Shown piece after piece: positions 33,507-42,468 of a stretch of 64,000 nt of DNA. The notes below the pieces were generated by a model, which did no database searches, was not told where the DNA came from, and saw nothing but the letters and a program-made list of their open reading frames with translations. The stretch is from contig SFGZ01000003.1 of assembly GCA_004557505.1 (NCBI GenBank), positions 62,001 to 126,000 of the forward strand. Reading direction: 5' to 3'. The position numbers were made by a program, and so were the translations under genes. How positions within the stretch are numbered: the first letter of the stretch is position 1; each line of letters starts with the position of its first letter. The stretch comes from Coriobacteriaceae bacterium. GTDB lineage: Bacteria; Actinomycetota; Coriobacteriia; Coriobacteriales; Atopobiaceae.

Positions 33507-34156
33507 TCAGCGATCAAGTCGCCTTCTCCTGTACTTCTGGTTCCGACTGTTGGGCTTGTCGGGAATGGTCATCTCGACAAGCCCCTGCTCTAACGCCGGG
33601 GCCAGGTAGTTTTTCCGGAACGCAGGCCTGTGGGATAGCCCGAGCCGCCCATGATCTGGGCGGCCGACAATGCTCCGTCGCCGAGGACATCCAGCAGCTT
33701 GCGCACGGACGGGCCCATGGTCCCATTCGACGTCTCCTCTGCGCTTCCCACGACCGTGGTCCCCTTAAGGGTGTCGAGAATGATCTCCAACATGAGCTCG
33801 ACAAACGCGCTGCTGTCGGCTTCCCTGTCCGATGTACCGAGGGCGTCGTAATACTCCTGCTGCCGCGAACGGAAGAACTCCTCTATCGGAAGCCAATAGA
33901 AAATCTCGTTCCACGCACCCAGAAGAAGGCTGTGCCACATCCTGTCGTCCACGATGGCGGTGACCTGTTCGAGGGAAAGTGAGTTACGCTCGATCGCAAG
34001 CGACGAGTGGATCGTGCGTATCCGGTTTTCCTTTCTCAGATGAGGGTTCAGATTGCCGTGGGACAGCACCCTGATCCGTCCGATCTGCTCGCTGATGGCA
34101 GCGACCAGGTTCGTGATCCTGTCCGTCATGTGAAACGGCGACTTGTATTCGCCCAT
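33507..34156 (-). pseudogene. Fic family protein with deleted core and frameshift
   Basis: The N-terminus is a normal DUF4172-type Fic protein (KSPFHMTDRITNLV, then ENRIRTIHSSLAIERNSLS). Directly after TAIVDD the frame jumps to MWHSLLLGAWNEIFYWLP, a block that normally follows the catalytic HPFxDGNGR motif. The central catalytic domain is thus deleted in frame. Near residue 180 a one-base shift moves the C-terminal helix (LGLSHRPAFRKNYLAPALEQ) to another frame that ends at 33507. Both lesions together make AMPylation or de-AMPylation activity impossible. Confidence 0.75.
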
Positions 34157-34169
34157 GCGATTCGACACC

Positions 34170-35504
34170 TTATTTCCCTGTCCCCCGACCCCGCGACATC
34201 AATGCCACGTTCTCCACGTGGAACGTCTGGGGGAAGAGGTCGACGGGGGTCACGCTCACGGGCTCGAACACGCCCTCGTCGCGGAAGCGCGCGAGGTCAC
34301 GGGCAAGCGTCGCCGGGTCGCAGGAGACGTAGGCGATGGCGCGCGCGGGCTGGTCGGAGAGTTGCGCCACAACGTCTGCCGCCAGCCCCGCGCGTGGCGG
34401 GTCGACCACGATGACATCTGCGTCGACGTCGGGAAACTCGATGCCCGCGTCGCCGCCGATGGGATCGACGTTCGTGACGTTCGCCGCGTCAAGGTTGTGC
34501 CGCAGGTCTCGCACCGCGGGCCCGTAGGACTCGACGGCCGAGACAAAGCCGGCCTTCCTGGCCAGGGGCAGCGTGAAGGTTCCCGCCCCGCAGTAGAGGT
34601 CCATGGCCTCGTCGTCGACGGCGGGGGAGAGCCCCTCCACCACAAGCGAGACGAGCTTGTCGGCGCCCCTCGTGTTCACCTGGAAGAACGACGGCGCCGA
34701 GACGCGCATGGTCTCGCCGCCCACGAGCTCGCCCCAGGAGCCCTTGCCGGAGAGCCGCTCCACGCCTGCGATCCGGCGCGCCTTGGCGGGGCCCTTCTGC
34801 ATGACGCGCACGACCGAGGTCACCTTCGCGGCGTCGCCCAGCACCTTGGCAACCTGCGGGCGCGGGAAGGGCCCGGGTGCGCCCCAGAGGGCCACCTCGA
34901 GCTCCCCCGTGCGCCGAGAGGCGCGGATGCCCACGCGCTCGAGCCCAAGGTCGCGCGAGCCAGCAAGGTAGTTCATGGCCCCCTGCACGGCTTTCACGAC
35001 TCCCTTGAATTTGGAGTCGAGCAGCGGGCAGGACGGGACCTTCACCACGCCGGCGGAACCCGCGGCGTGCATGCCCACCACGGCGCGCCCGCGCTGGACG
35101 TCCACCGCAAGCTCGACCTTGTTGCGATACCCCCATGGCTCCCCGGGGGCAACGATAGGCGCCACCAGGGCCTCGGCTTCCTCGGGCGAGAAGCGCCCCA
35201 GGCGCGTGAGCGCGTCCACGACGCCAGCTCGCTTGGCGGCAAGCTGGGCCTCGTAGGAAAGGTGCGCCCAGGGGCAGCCGCCGCAGACGTCCACAAAGGG
35301 GCAGAGGGGGCTCACGCGGTCCGGAGAGGCTTCGAGGACCTTGGTGACGTGCGCGCGAGAGAAGCGCGCCTCCTCGGCGTCCGTCTTGGCCTCGACGGTG
35401 TCGCCCGGGACGGCTCCCGTCACGAACACGGTCTTTCCGTCGGCATCGTGCGCGATTGCCTCCGGGCCGTAGCCCATGCGCTCTACCTTTAGCCTTGTCG
35501 TCAT
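34170..35504 (-). CDS. TrmA/RlmD family RNA uracil-C5 methyltransferase
   Basis: The 444-residue protein has an N-terminal TRAM-like domain and a four-cysteine iron-sulfur set (CPFVDVCGGCPW plus SCPLLD). The Rossmann methyltransferase has MDLYCGAGTFTLPLA, the VVDPPRAGL motif and the catalytic cysteine in YVSCDPATLARDL. It ends PQTFHVENVALMSRGRGTGK. It methylates uridine C5 in 23S rRNA or tRNA; which position is not decidable here. The gene follows ppk in the same direction with a 15-bp gap. Its 3' end is the apparent insertion point for the accessory DNA to the left, yet the reading frame is intact. Confidence 0.93.
   Translation of the reverse strand: MTTRLKVERMGYGPEAIAHDADGKTVFVTGAVPGDTVEAKTDAEEARFSRAHVTKVLEASPDRVSPLCPFVDVCGGCPWAHLSYEAQLAAKRAGVVDALTRLGRFSPEEAEALVAPIVAPGEPWGYRNKVELAVDVQRGRAVVGMHAAGSAGVVKVPSCPLLDSKFKGVVKAVQGAMNYLAGSRDLGLERVGIRASRRTGELEVALWGAPGPFPRPQVAKVLGDAAKVTSVVRVMQKGPAKARRIAGVERLSGKGSWGELVGGETMRVSAPSFFQVNTRGADKLVSLVVEGLSPAVDDEAMDLYCGAGTFTLPLARKAGFVSAVESYGPAVRDLRHNLDAANVTNVDPIGGDAGIEFPDVDADVIVVDPPRAGLAADVVAQLSDQPARAIAYVSCDPATLARDLARFRDEGVFEPVSVTPVDLFPQTFHVENVALMSRGRGTGK
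34190..34206 (-). repeat. Attachment-core candidate inside the methyltransferase 3' end
   Basis: This 17-bp copy lies within the codons for ALMSRG at the end of the intact gene. It is the reference for the copy at 33392-33408 and for the diverged remnant at 17373-17455. Confidence 0.6.
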
Positions 35505-35519
35505 GTCCCTGCCCCTGCG

Positions 35520-38252
35520 TTAGTTGTCATCGATCGGTCCGCCAAAGAGTACGCCAAAACCGCGGCCGATGAGCGAGAGGGCGATGGCGAGGCGTCCGCG
35601 CTTCCTGCCCGTGGGGGCCGATCCTGTCGAGGCGGGCGCAGTTTCGGCCGCACGCCTTGGCTCGGGGCCTTGCCCGACCGCGGGGGCCGCCACAGGTCCT
35701 TGTCCGGCCGCCGCTGCGCCTTCCCGCCCCGCCGCCGTCCCGGCGTCAGCCAACGCGGCATCCGCGTGGCCGCCATCCGCCACCTCGGCGCTCTCCGCTG
35801 CGGTAAGCACGCGCTCGGCGACCTGGGCCGCGCGCTGCTCCTCGCGCTGCCTCGCCTCCTCGCGGCGCAGCTCGCGCTCGGCGACGCGCGCGGCCGCCTC
35901 GGGGGCGGGGTCGATGGAGGCGACCAGCTTCTCGACGGTGTGGGGGTGATCATAGCCGCCCGTCGCCGGCAGCGACGAGAGCGCCTGGGCCAGGCCGCGC
36001 GGGATCCTCTCGATGCGCGCGAACGGGGTGAGCTCGTCGGCCTTCGGGTGCTTGGAGTGCGCGCGCACGCGGGCGAGCGCGCGCAGGACCTCCTGGCTGT
36101 TGATGGGCGGCTCGTCCCTCTCGCGGGGAACCCTCTCCCACGTCCCCTCGGCGGTGAGCTGGCGCGCCTTCACGTTGTCGGCGAGCTGGAGGTTCACGAA
36201 GGTCAACACCAGCGCGCGGCAGACGGGGTCGAGCACGGGGTAGGCTATCTCGACGCGGCGCTCGGTGTTTCTCGTCATCATGTCGGCGCTGGAGAGGTAG
36301 ATCGTGTCGGACTCGGCGCCAAAGGCATAGACGCGGGCGTGCTCGAGGAAGCGGCCCACGATCTGGCGCACCACCAGGCCATCGGTCTTGCCGGGGACGT
36401 TGGCGCGGATGCAGCAGATGCCCCGCACGATCATGAGGACGCGCACGCCGGCCTCGCAGGCCTCGGCGATCTTGTCGATCACGTCTCGGTCGGTGAGGGA
36501 GTTCATCTTGAGGAAGACCTGGGCCGGCGCCCCGGTGCGGGCGCGCTCGATCTCGCGGTCGAGCCCGCGCATGACGAGCGGCTTGAGGCTTGCCGGCGCA
36601 ACGCCCAGCAGCTGGTAGGAGCCGCGGAGGTTGCCCAGAGAGAGGTTCCGGAAGAACGTGTTGCCGTCAGCGCCGATGGTGGGGTCGGCGGTCATGAGCA
36701 TGAAGTCCGAGTAGAGCCTGGCGGTCTTCTCGTTGAAGTTGCCCGTGCCCAGGCAGGTGATGCGATTGATGCCGGAGGCGTCGTGGTAGGTGATCTGGCA
36801 GATCTTCGAGTGGCACTTGAAGCCCTCGGATCCATAGATGACGGTGCAGCCGGCGTCCTCGAGGCGCTCGGCCCAGGCGATGTTGTTCTCCTCGTCGAAG
36901 CGCGCGCGCAACTCCATGAGGACGGTGACGTCCTTGCCGGCCTCGGCCGCGGCGATGAGGCTCTCGCAGAGGTGGCTGCTCTTGGCCACGCGGTAGAGCG
37001 TGATCTTGACGGAGATGCAGTGGTCGTCCGCGGAGGCCTCGCGGACGAGGCACAGCAGGGGAGACATGCTCTCGTATGGGTAGGTGAGGAGGATGTCGTG
37101 GTCCTCGACCTGGTCGCGCATGGGGAGCTCGGGGTCGACCATGGGGGAGGGCTGGGGCTCGAAGGGGGGGAAGACCACGTCGGCGTGGGCCCAGTCGGGG
37201 ATCTTTGCCTCGAGGCCATAGACGTAGCCGAGGTCGAGCGGCATGCTCACGTGGAAGACGCGGCGCTTCTCGAGGCCAAGCTCCTCGGTGATGAGGGACT
37301 CCCACTTGCGGCCCAGCTCGCCGGAGACCTCAAGCCGCACGGGCTGTAGGCGCTGGCGCAGCTTGAGGACCTTCTTCATGTGCTGGCGGTAGTCCTCTTC
37401 CTCCTCGACGCCCTCGCCGTCGGGGTCGATGTCGGCGTTGCGCGTCACGCGCAGCACGGCGGACTTCTTGGGGACGTAGTCGCCAAAGCTGCGGTCGAGG
37501 AAGGTGCGCATGACGTCCTCGATGAGGGTGTAGCGGGAGGTCCTGGCGCCGGACGGCAGCGCCACCACGCGCGACTCGGACGCGGGGACCTCGATGATGC
37601 CCAGGACGCCCGACTCATCGGGGCCGTTGAGCGTGCATGCCACGAAGAGGCGGCCGTTCCTCAGGTTGGGGAAGGGGTGGCGCGGGTCCACGACCATGGG
37701 TGAGATGATGGGCGCGAGGCGGACGTCGAAGTACTTGGAGAGGGCCGTGCGGTCCTCGGGCGTGTACGCATCCGGCGTTACGCGCGCGAGGCCATGGCCG
37801 GAAAACTCCCCCTCGACGAGGGCGAGCGCCTCCTGCTGGCGCTCGACGCCTGCCGGAAGGGCCGCAAAGACGTCGTCGAGCTGCTCGGCCGGCGTCCTGT
37901 TGGACTTGTTGTCGCGCGGCTGGTTCTTGAGCGACGCGAGGTCGGAGAGCCCGCCGATGCGTATCATGAACCACTCGTCGAGGTTCGAGCCAAAGATGGC
38001 GCAGAACTTGAGGCGCTCGAAGAGCGGGACCGTCTCGTCAAAGGCCTCGTCGAGCACGCGGCTGTCGAAGCGCAGCCAGCTAAGCTCCCGGTTCTGCGTG
38101 TAGGAGAAGTCGCGCTTGCGGCGGGTGCCCGTCTCGTCCCTCTCGGTTGCGTCGTCGGCGAACGTCGCGGCGGCCTTCTCGAGCGCGTCTTTGCGTGCCG
38201 CGGCCTTTTGGGGCTTGGCGTCCTCCGACGTCGTCGTCTGTTGGTCTGACAT
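35520..38252 (-). CDS. ppk: Polyphosphate kinase 1
   Basis: The 910-residue PPK1 has the N-terminal domain (SYTQNRELSWLRFDSRVLDEA), the head domain and two phospholipase-D-like catalytic domains. The autophosphorylated histidine is likely in GFKCHSKICQI, and a second set lies at VEIAYPVLDP. It polymerises the terminal phosphate of ATP into polyphosphate and works in reverse. The last 150 residues are an Ala/Glu-rich, low-complexity tail beyond the usual end and terminate in a basic and hydrophobic stretch (GRKRGRLAIALSLIGRGF). I start at the second of two ATGs (38252), 7 bases after GGGAAGGA. It is divergent from arcA. Confidence 0.95.
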   Translation of the reverse strand: MSDQQTTTSEDAKPQKAAARKDALEKAAATFADDATERDETGTRRKRDFSYTQNRELSWLRFDSRVLDEAFDETVPLFERLKFCAIFGSNLDEWFMIRIGGLSDLASLKNQPRDNKSNRTPAEQLDDVFAALPAGVERQQEALALVEGEFSGHGLARVTPDAYTPEDRTALSKYFDVRLAPIISPMVVDPRHPFPNLRNGRLFVACTLNGPDESGVLGIIEVPASESRVVALPSGARTSRYTLIEDVMRTFLDRSFGDYVPKKSAVLRVTRNADIDPDGEGVEEEEDYRQHMKKVLKLRQRLQPVRLEVSGELGRKWESLITEELGLEKRRVFHVSMPLDLGYVYGLEAKIPDWAHADVVFPPFEPQPSPMVDPELPMRDQVEDHDILLTYPYESMSPLLCLVREASADDHCISVKITLYRVAKSSHLCESLIAAAEAGKDVTVLMELRARFDEENNIAWAERLEDAGCTVIYGSEGFKCHSKICQITYHDASGINRITCLGTGNFNEKTARLYSDFMLMTADPTIGADGNTFFRNLSLGNLRGSYQLLGVAPASLKPLVMRGLDREIERARTGAPAQVFLKMNSLTDRDVIDKIAEACEAGVRVLMIVRGICCIRANVPGKTDGLVVRQIVGRFLEHARVYAFGAESDTIYLSSADMMTRNTERRVEIAYPVLDPVCRALVLTFVNLQLADNVKARQLTAEGTWERVPRERDEPPINSQEVLRALARVRAHSKHPKADELTPFARIERIPRGLAQALSSLPATGGYDHPHTVEKLVASIDPAPEAAARVAERELRREEARQREEQRAAQVAERVLTAAESAEVADGGHADAALADAGTAAGREGAAAAGQGPVAAPAVGQGPEPRRAAETAPASTGSAPTGRKRGRLAIALSLIGRGFGVLFGGPIDDN

Positions 38253-38397
38253 GGCCATTCCTTCCCCGTGCGCAGCCCCGCGCGAATGGATGTTGTTCTG
38301 GTCTTGATTCTAGCAGGCGCAAAACGACGCATCGGGCTCTCATGGGGTATCGTCTTGATGATGGGGGGATACTTACGAAAGCATTACGGAGGGTGCG

Positions 38398-39645
38398 ATG
38401 ACGACGGGCCTCAACATTCGCTCTGAGATCGGCGAGCTTCGCAAGGTCATGCTCCACAGGCCCGGGGACGAGCTCCTCAACCTTTCGCCCGACAACATCG
38501 GGCGCCTCCTCTTTGACGACATCCCGTTTCTGGAGGCGGCGCAGGCCGAGCACGACCGCTTTGCCCAAATGCTCCGCGACGAGGGCGTGGAGGTTCTCTA
38601 CCTTGACCAGCTCGTGGCCGAGGCCCTTGCGGCAGACCCCCCGGCACGCAGCGCGTTCATCCGCGACTACGTGGCGGAGTGCGGCCTTGACGGGCCGGGC
38701 GTGCGCGAGGCGGTGCGCGGGCGCCTGGAGGCCATCGACAGCACGTGGGAGCTGGTCGAGAAGGCCATCACCGGCGTGCGCGCCGACGAGGTTGACCTTG
38801 CCTCGGTGCAGGATGCGTCGCTCGCCGACGTGATGGAGGCGGGCGGCGGAGACGAGAGCCCCATCCTGGTCGACCCCATCCCCAACGTCTACTTCACGCG
38901 GGACACCTTCTCGGTCATCGGCGGCGGCGTGAGCCTCAACCGCATGCGCTCGGCAACGAGGCGCCGCGAGTCGCTCTTCGGGCGCTACCTCTTCGCGTGC
39001 CACCCGACGTACGCGCATGCCCCCATCTGGTACGACTCTGCAAGCCCCTACCACATCGAGGGCGGCGACATCCTGGTGCTGAGCGCCAGCGTCATTGGCG
39101 TGGGCATCTCGGAGCGCACGCAGCCGGCGGCCATCGACCGCCTTGCCAGGCGCCTGCTCTGGAGCGACGAGTCCCCGGTGCGTGCGGTGTATGCGTTCTC
39201 GATTCCCCACAAGCGCTCGTTCATGCACCTTGACACGGTGTTCACGCAGGTGGACGTCGACACCTTCACGGTACACCCCGGGATCCTCGGCACGCTCAGG
39301 GTCTTCTCCATCACGCGCGGCGCCCACGAGGGCGAGACGCGCATCTCGCAGATGGAGGGCGCGCTCGACCAGATGCTTGCCAGCGCCCTGGGGCTTCCCG
39401 CCGTACGCCTCATCAAGTGCGGGGGAGACGATCCCATTGCCGCGGCCCGCGAGCAGTGGAACGACGGCTCCAACACCCTTGCGGTGCGCCCCGGCACCGT
39501 TATGGTCTACCAGCGCAACGCCGTCACCAACGACATCCTGTACCACGCGGGCGTGAACCTTCTCGAGATACCCTCGGCAGAGCTCTCGCGCGGGCGCGGT
39601 GGCCCGCACTGCATGAGCATGGCTTTCTGGAGGGACGACCTCTAG
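38398..39645 (+). CDS. arcA: Arginine deiminase
   Basis: The 415-residue product has the guanidino-group modifying enzyme motifs NVYFTRDTFSVIGGG, the HIEGGDILVLS acid/His pair, FMHLDTVFTQVD and the catalytic cysteine in GRGGPHCMSM at the end. It hydrolyses arginine to citrulline and ammonia, the first step of the ATP-yielding ADI pathway and an acid-stress defence. The expected next gene, catabolic ornithine carbamoyltransferase, is not adjacent but lies at 46921 after an unrelated module. GGAGGG precedes the ATG. Confidence 0.96.
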   Translation: MTTGLNIRSEIGELRKVMLHRPGDELLNLSPDNIGRLLFDDIPFLEAAQAEHDRFAQMLRDEGVEVLYLDQLVAEALAADPPARSAFIRDYVAECGLDGPGVREAVRGRLEAIDSTWELVEKAITGVRADEVDLASVQDASLADVMEAGGGDESPILVDPIPNVYFTRDTFSVIGGGVSLNRMRSATRRRESLFGRYLFACHPTYAHAPIWYDSASPYHIEGGDILVLSASVIGVGISERTQPAAIDRLARRLLWSDESPVRAVYAFSIPHKRSFMHLDTVFTQVDVDTFTVHPGILGTLRVFSITRGAHEGETRISQMEGALDQMLASALGLPAVRLIKCGGDDPIAAAREQWNDGSNTLAVRPGTVMVYQRNAVTNDILYHAGVNLLEIPSAELSRGRGGPHCMSMAFWRDDL

Positions 39646-39749
39646 GCGCGTGGCGAGAGGGGTCGGCATGCTCGTTGCCGATTTGTCTGTTGGGCAGCTC
39701 GGTCCGTCGGCTATCCTTGCTGCCGATGGGGTGACTGCGAGGTGGAAGC

Positions 39750-41759
39750 ATGGGCTGGTATATATGGACGGCGGTTCTGGCGGCGATGCCTCATGGGGTG
39801 TGGAGCTTTGGCCCCATGGTCCCCGGGCAGATTGGCCTAATGACTTTTTCGCTTGCCGTCATGCTGTTTTTGACTGTCAGCTCACTGGTGCCATGCCTCG
39901 GCGAGGGGTATAGGGACGTCGTTGCGCGCGCCCACGTCGTTCTTGTGCGCGCGGGATGGGTTGCCACGGCTGGGCTGGCCGTTGCCGAGGCGTATGCGTT
40001 TGCGCGCGGTTGCGACGGTCTTGTCACGGCGGAGCAGATAACTCTCAATGAGGTCATGTCGCTCGTTGAGTTTGCCTGCGCGGGCGCGGCAGTCTTTTGC
40101 TGGGCCGCTTCGTCTTTGGGCGATGGGAACCAAAAGGGTGCGCCTTCGCGAGAGACCATCACTGCGTCCTTCATGCTTGGGAGTCTGTGGCCAACGGCGT
40201 GCGTACTCATGGCGGGCCTCCTGAAGACCGGCTCGCCTTGGCCCCCGCTCTTCCTCTGCCTTGCCGTTTTTGCAGTTGCGCTGGCGTGTGGGGTGCGTTG
40301 CTACAGAGACGGTGGTACGGCTTGGGATGTTACCGCCTTGCTCTCTGGCCACATGGCGTTCCTCGCGTTTCGAAGCTTTGTGGGCGAGTATCGCATGGAC
40401 CTCTTGGATGCCGGACTTGCAGATGCGTCTTTCTTCGGGTTCTTCTGTGTCTTCATTTCGTTGCTTTCGGTGGCGTTGCTGTTGTACGTCCGTTGGGATG
40501 AAAGGGGTCCTAAGAGGGTGGCTCGTGTTTCCTCGCGTGGTGATTGCCCGGAGGCGGGGGAGGGGGCTGCGCCTGCTCCTGCGGAGCGCACAAAGCGGCG
40601 CATGGAGCAGCGTCTTTCCGAGGCGTCGAGAAGTCCCCTAACCGAACGCGAGGCCACGGTTCTCGCCTGTACCGCCCTGGGGGCTACCGCGGCGTCCATC
40701 GCGTCCGATCTGGGGCTCTCCCCGGCTAGTGTTGCCACCTATCGGCATCGCGGCTATGAGAAGCTTGGCATTGGCGGGGCAAGGGAACTGAGAAGGGTTG
40801 CGGCCACTTTTGATTTGACTGAAAAACAGCCTGCGAGGGCCGGCTCACGAGACCTTGCCGAGGAAGGGGCCCCTGGGCGCAAGCCCGGATCCTTCGCTCC
40901 ACAAGCCATTGCCTTTGCCTGCATTGTGCCGGCGCTGCTTTTGAATGCGACAAATAATGTGCAGGTTGGCGGGCAGTGGTACCACAGGGGTACGTCCTAC
41001 ATAACGTGGAGCGCGGCCCTAGTCCTCTCTTTGGTTTCGTTCCTCAGAACGGTGGCGCATTGTCGCGGTGCGTCGTCCCCTTGTTCCGAGCAAGGCCCTT
41101 TGGTTCGCGCCGCTGGCACGGTCATATCCCTTGTCCTTGTCGTTCTGCTGTCTTTTGGTGCCTTTTGCGGATGGAGCGGAATGTGGCTCTACAAGGTCTG
41201 GGGACCGGCCCTGCTCTTTGTGGCATCCCTTGCGGTGGGGAGAGCGCGTGTGCCAAGGAGGGGGCGGGCGCTTCCCCTCTGGCGCGTCTTGCTCACGGGT
41301 TTTGAGGCCTTGTTTTGCATGCCGCCGCTGGCTCTTTTGGCCTCTGCTGGAATTGCGATCGCCTATCACCTGGAGCTCTACTATGTGGGGATGGTGACGG
41401 ATTGGATCTTTATCCTCTTCCCGTCGCTCATTTTCCTGGGCGTCGTGGTGCTTGTGTACCAGGCGCGGGTTGCGGCGGTTCCCATTGTGGAGCCAACAGA
41501 CAAGGAGCTTGACCGAGTCTCGCACTATCTTCGTGGACGTGGCATCGATGGCCTGAGGCTGTGCGTTGTGCTTGACCTTGCCTGTGGTTATGGGGTGTTA
41601 GAGGTGTGCCAGCGGCGTTGCACAACCCTGGCAACGGTGAAGTCATACCGGCAGCGGACCTACGATGACCTCGGCGTCCATTCGATGCGTGACCTGAGAA
41701 AACTCCTGAGCCAAGAAGCCAAAGTGACAAGCTTGGAGCGCATGCATCCCCAAAAGTGA
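39750..41759 (+). CDS. Tandem membrane regulator with two LuxR-type HTH domains
   Basis: The 669-residue protein consists of two similar halves. Residues 1-245 hold about seven hydrophobic segments, followed by a LuxR-like HTH at 295-352 (SPLTEREATVLACTALGATA ... VATYRHRGYEKLG). Residues 385-575 hold a second group of about six segments, followed by a second, weaker HTH at 582-650 (ATVKSYRQRTYDDLGVHS). Membrane-LuxR proteins with one such half are common in Coriobacteriia. A fused double is unusual. It precedes the secreted-protein/ABC module and probably controls it in response to an envelope signal. The ATG at 39750 follows GAGGTGGA. Confidence 0.82.
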   Translation: MGWYIWTAVLAAMPHGVWSFGPMVPGQIGLMTFSLAVMLFLTVSSLVPCLGEGYRDVVARAHVVLVRAGWVATAGLAVAEAYAFARGCDGLVTAEQITLNEVMSLVEFACAGAAVFCWAASSLGDGNQKGAPSRETITASFMLGSLWPTACVLMAGLLKTGSPWPPLFLCLAVFAVALACGVRCYRDGGTAWDVTALLSGHMAFLAFRSFVGEYRMDLLDAGLADASFFGFFCVFISLLSVALLLYVRWDERGPKRVARVSSRGDCPEAGEGAAPAPAERTKRRMEQRLSEASRSPLTEREATVLACTALGATAASIASDLGLSPASVATYRHRGYEKLGIGGARELRRVAATFDLTEKQPARAGSRDLAEEGAPGRKPGSFAPQAIAFACIVPALLLNATNNVQVGGQWYHRGTSYITWSAALVLSLVSFLRTVAHCRGASSPCSEQGPLVRAAGTVISLVLVVLLSFGAFCGWSGMWLYKVWGPALLFVASLAVGRARVPRRGRALPLWRVLLTGFEALFCMPPLALLASAGIAIAYHLELYYVGMVTDWIFILFPSLIFLGVVVLVYQARVAAVPIVEPTDKELDRVSHYLRGRGIDGLRLCVVLDLACGYGVLEVCQRRCTTLATVKSYRQRTYDDLGVHSMRDLRKLLSQEAKVTSLERMHPQK

Positions 41760-41827
41760 CAGACAAAGACGCCTGATTCGTACACACTTCCCATGAGCAG
41801 AAGAAGCGACTCGCTTTAGGGGTGTGC

Positions 41828-42319
41828 ATGATTATGGATAAAAGCTATTTCGAAACAGCGTTTCTTACAAGAGCGAAACTGCTTGCTGTGGCGTCTCTCT
41901 TTGCCCTGAGCATGTGCTTCATTCCCCGTGCTGCGTTGGCTCGCGGGGCTGTCAGTGCTGACGTCGTAGCAACCGTATCGTACGATGGTGCGAGTACTGG
42001 TGCGCCCTCATCCCGCTCTTGGTACGGGGATACGCTTAACTTGTTGAATACGCAATGCTTTCACGACCGGTATTTCGATGGCAATAATGTTGGCATCGAG
42101 ATGACGGCAAGCTGTCCCATTGACGGCACGTTCACGGTGAGTCTGCTTCGAGTTACAAACGGAAGAGCGGCTTTCGTGGGATCCGCATCGTTCAAGCGCA
42201 ACGGCTTTACCAAAGCTACTTGGGAGGGCGTTGGTTCCGGTACGTACCGGTTTGTGTGCAAAAAGCCTTCCGATGGCAAGCGGGTGACCAGTTCTGACGT
42301 TGCCATATACAGCTGGTAG
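41828..42319 (+). CDS. Small secreted protein of unknown function
   Basis: The 163-residue protein has an N-terminal signal peptide (basic start, then LLAVASLFALSMCFIP and ARAALA-type cleavage region near residue 38). The mature part of about 125 residues has three cysteines and alternating polar/hydrophobic strands (TFTVSLLRVTNGRAAFVGSA, TYRFVCKK), suggesting a beta-sandwich. I do not recognise a family. It lies between the LuxR-type double regulator and a second secreted protein of similar character. The ATG at 41828 follows AGGGG; upstream in-frame GTG is less likely. Confidence 0.65.
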   Translation: MIMDKSYFETAFLTRAKLLAVASLFALSMCFIPRAALARGAVSADVVATVSYDGASTGAPSSRSWYGDTLNLLNTQCFHDRYFDGNNVGIEMTASCPIDGTFTVSLLRVTNGRAAFVGSASFKRNGFTKATWEGVGSGTYRFVCKKPSDGKRVTSSDVAIYSW

Positions 42320-42468
42320 GGAGGTGGTCGAGATGCGGCTGTGGTGTAAGCTGGGTAGAGACAAGCGTCTGACACGTGGCCTGGGCAACGTGTCTGCATG
42401 AATGGACTCATGCCTTACGGATTTGTTGTCTACAACGCAATCCCTTTCGTGGAAGGATGTAGGTTGTC

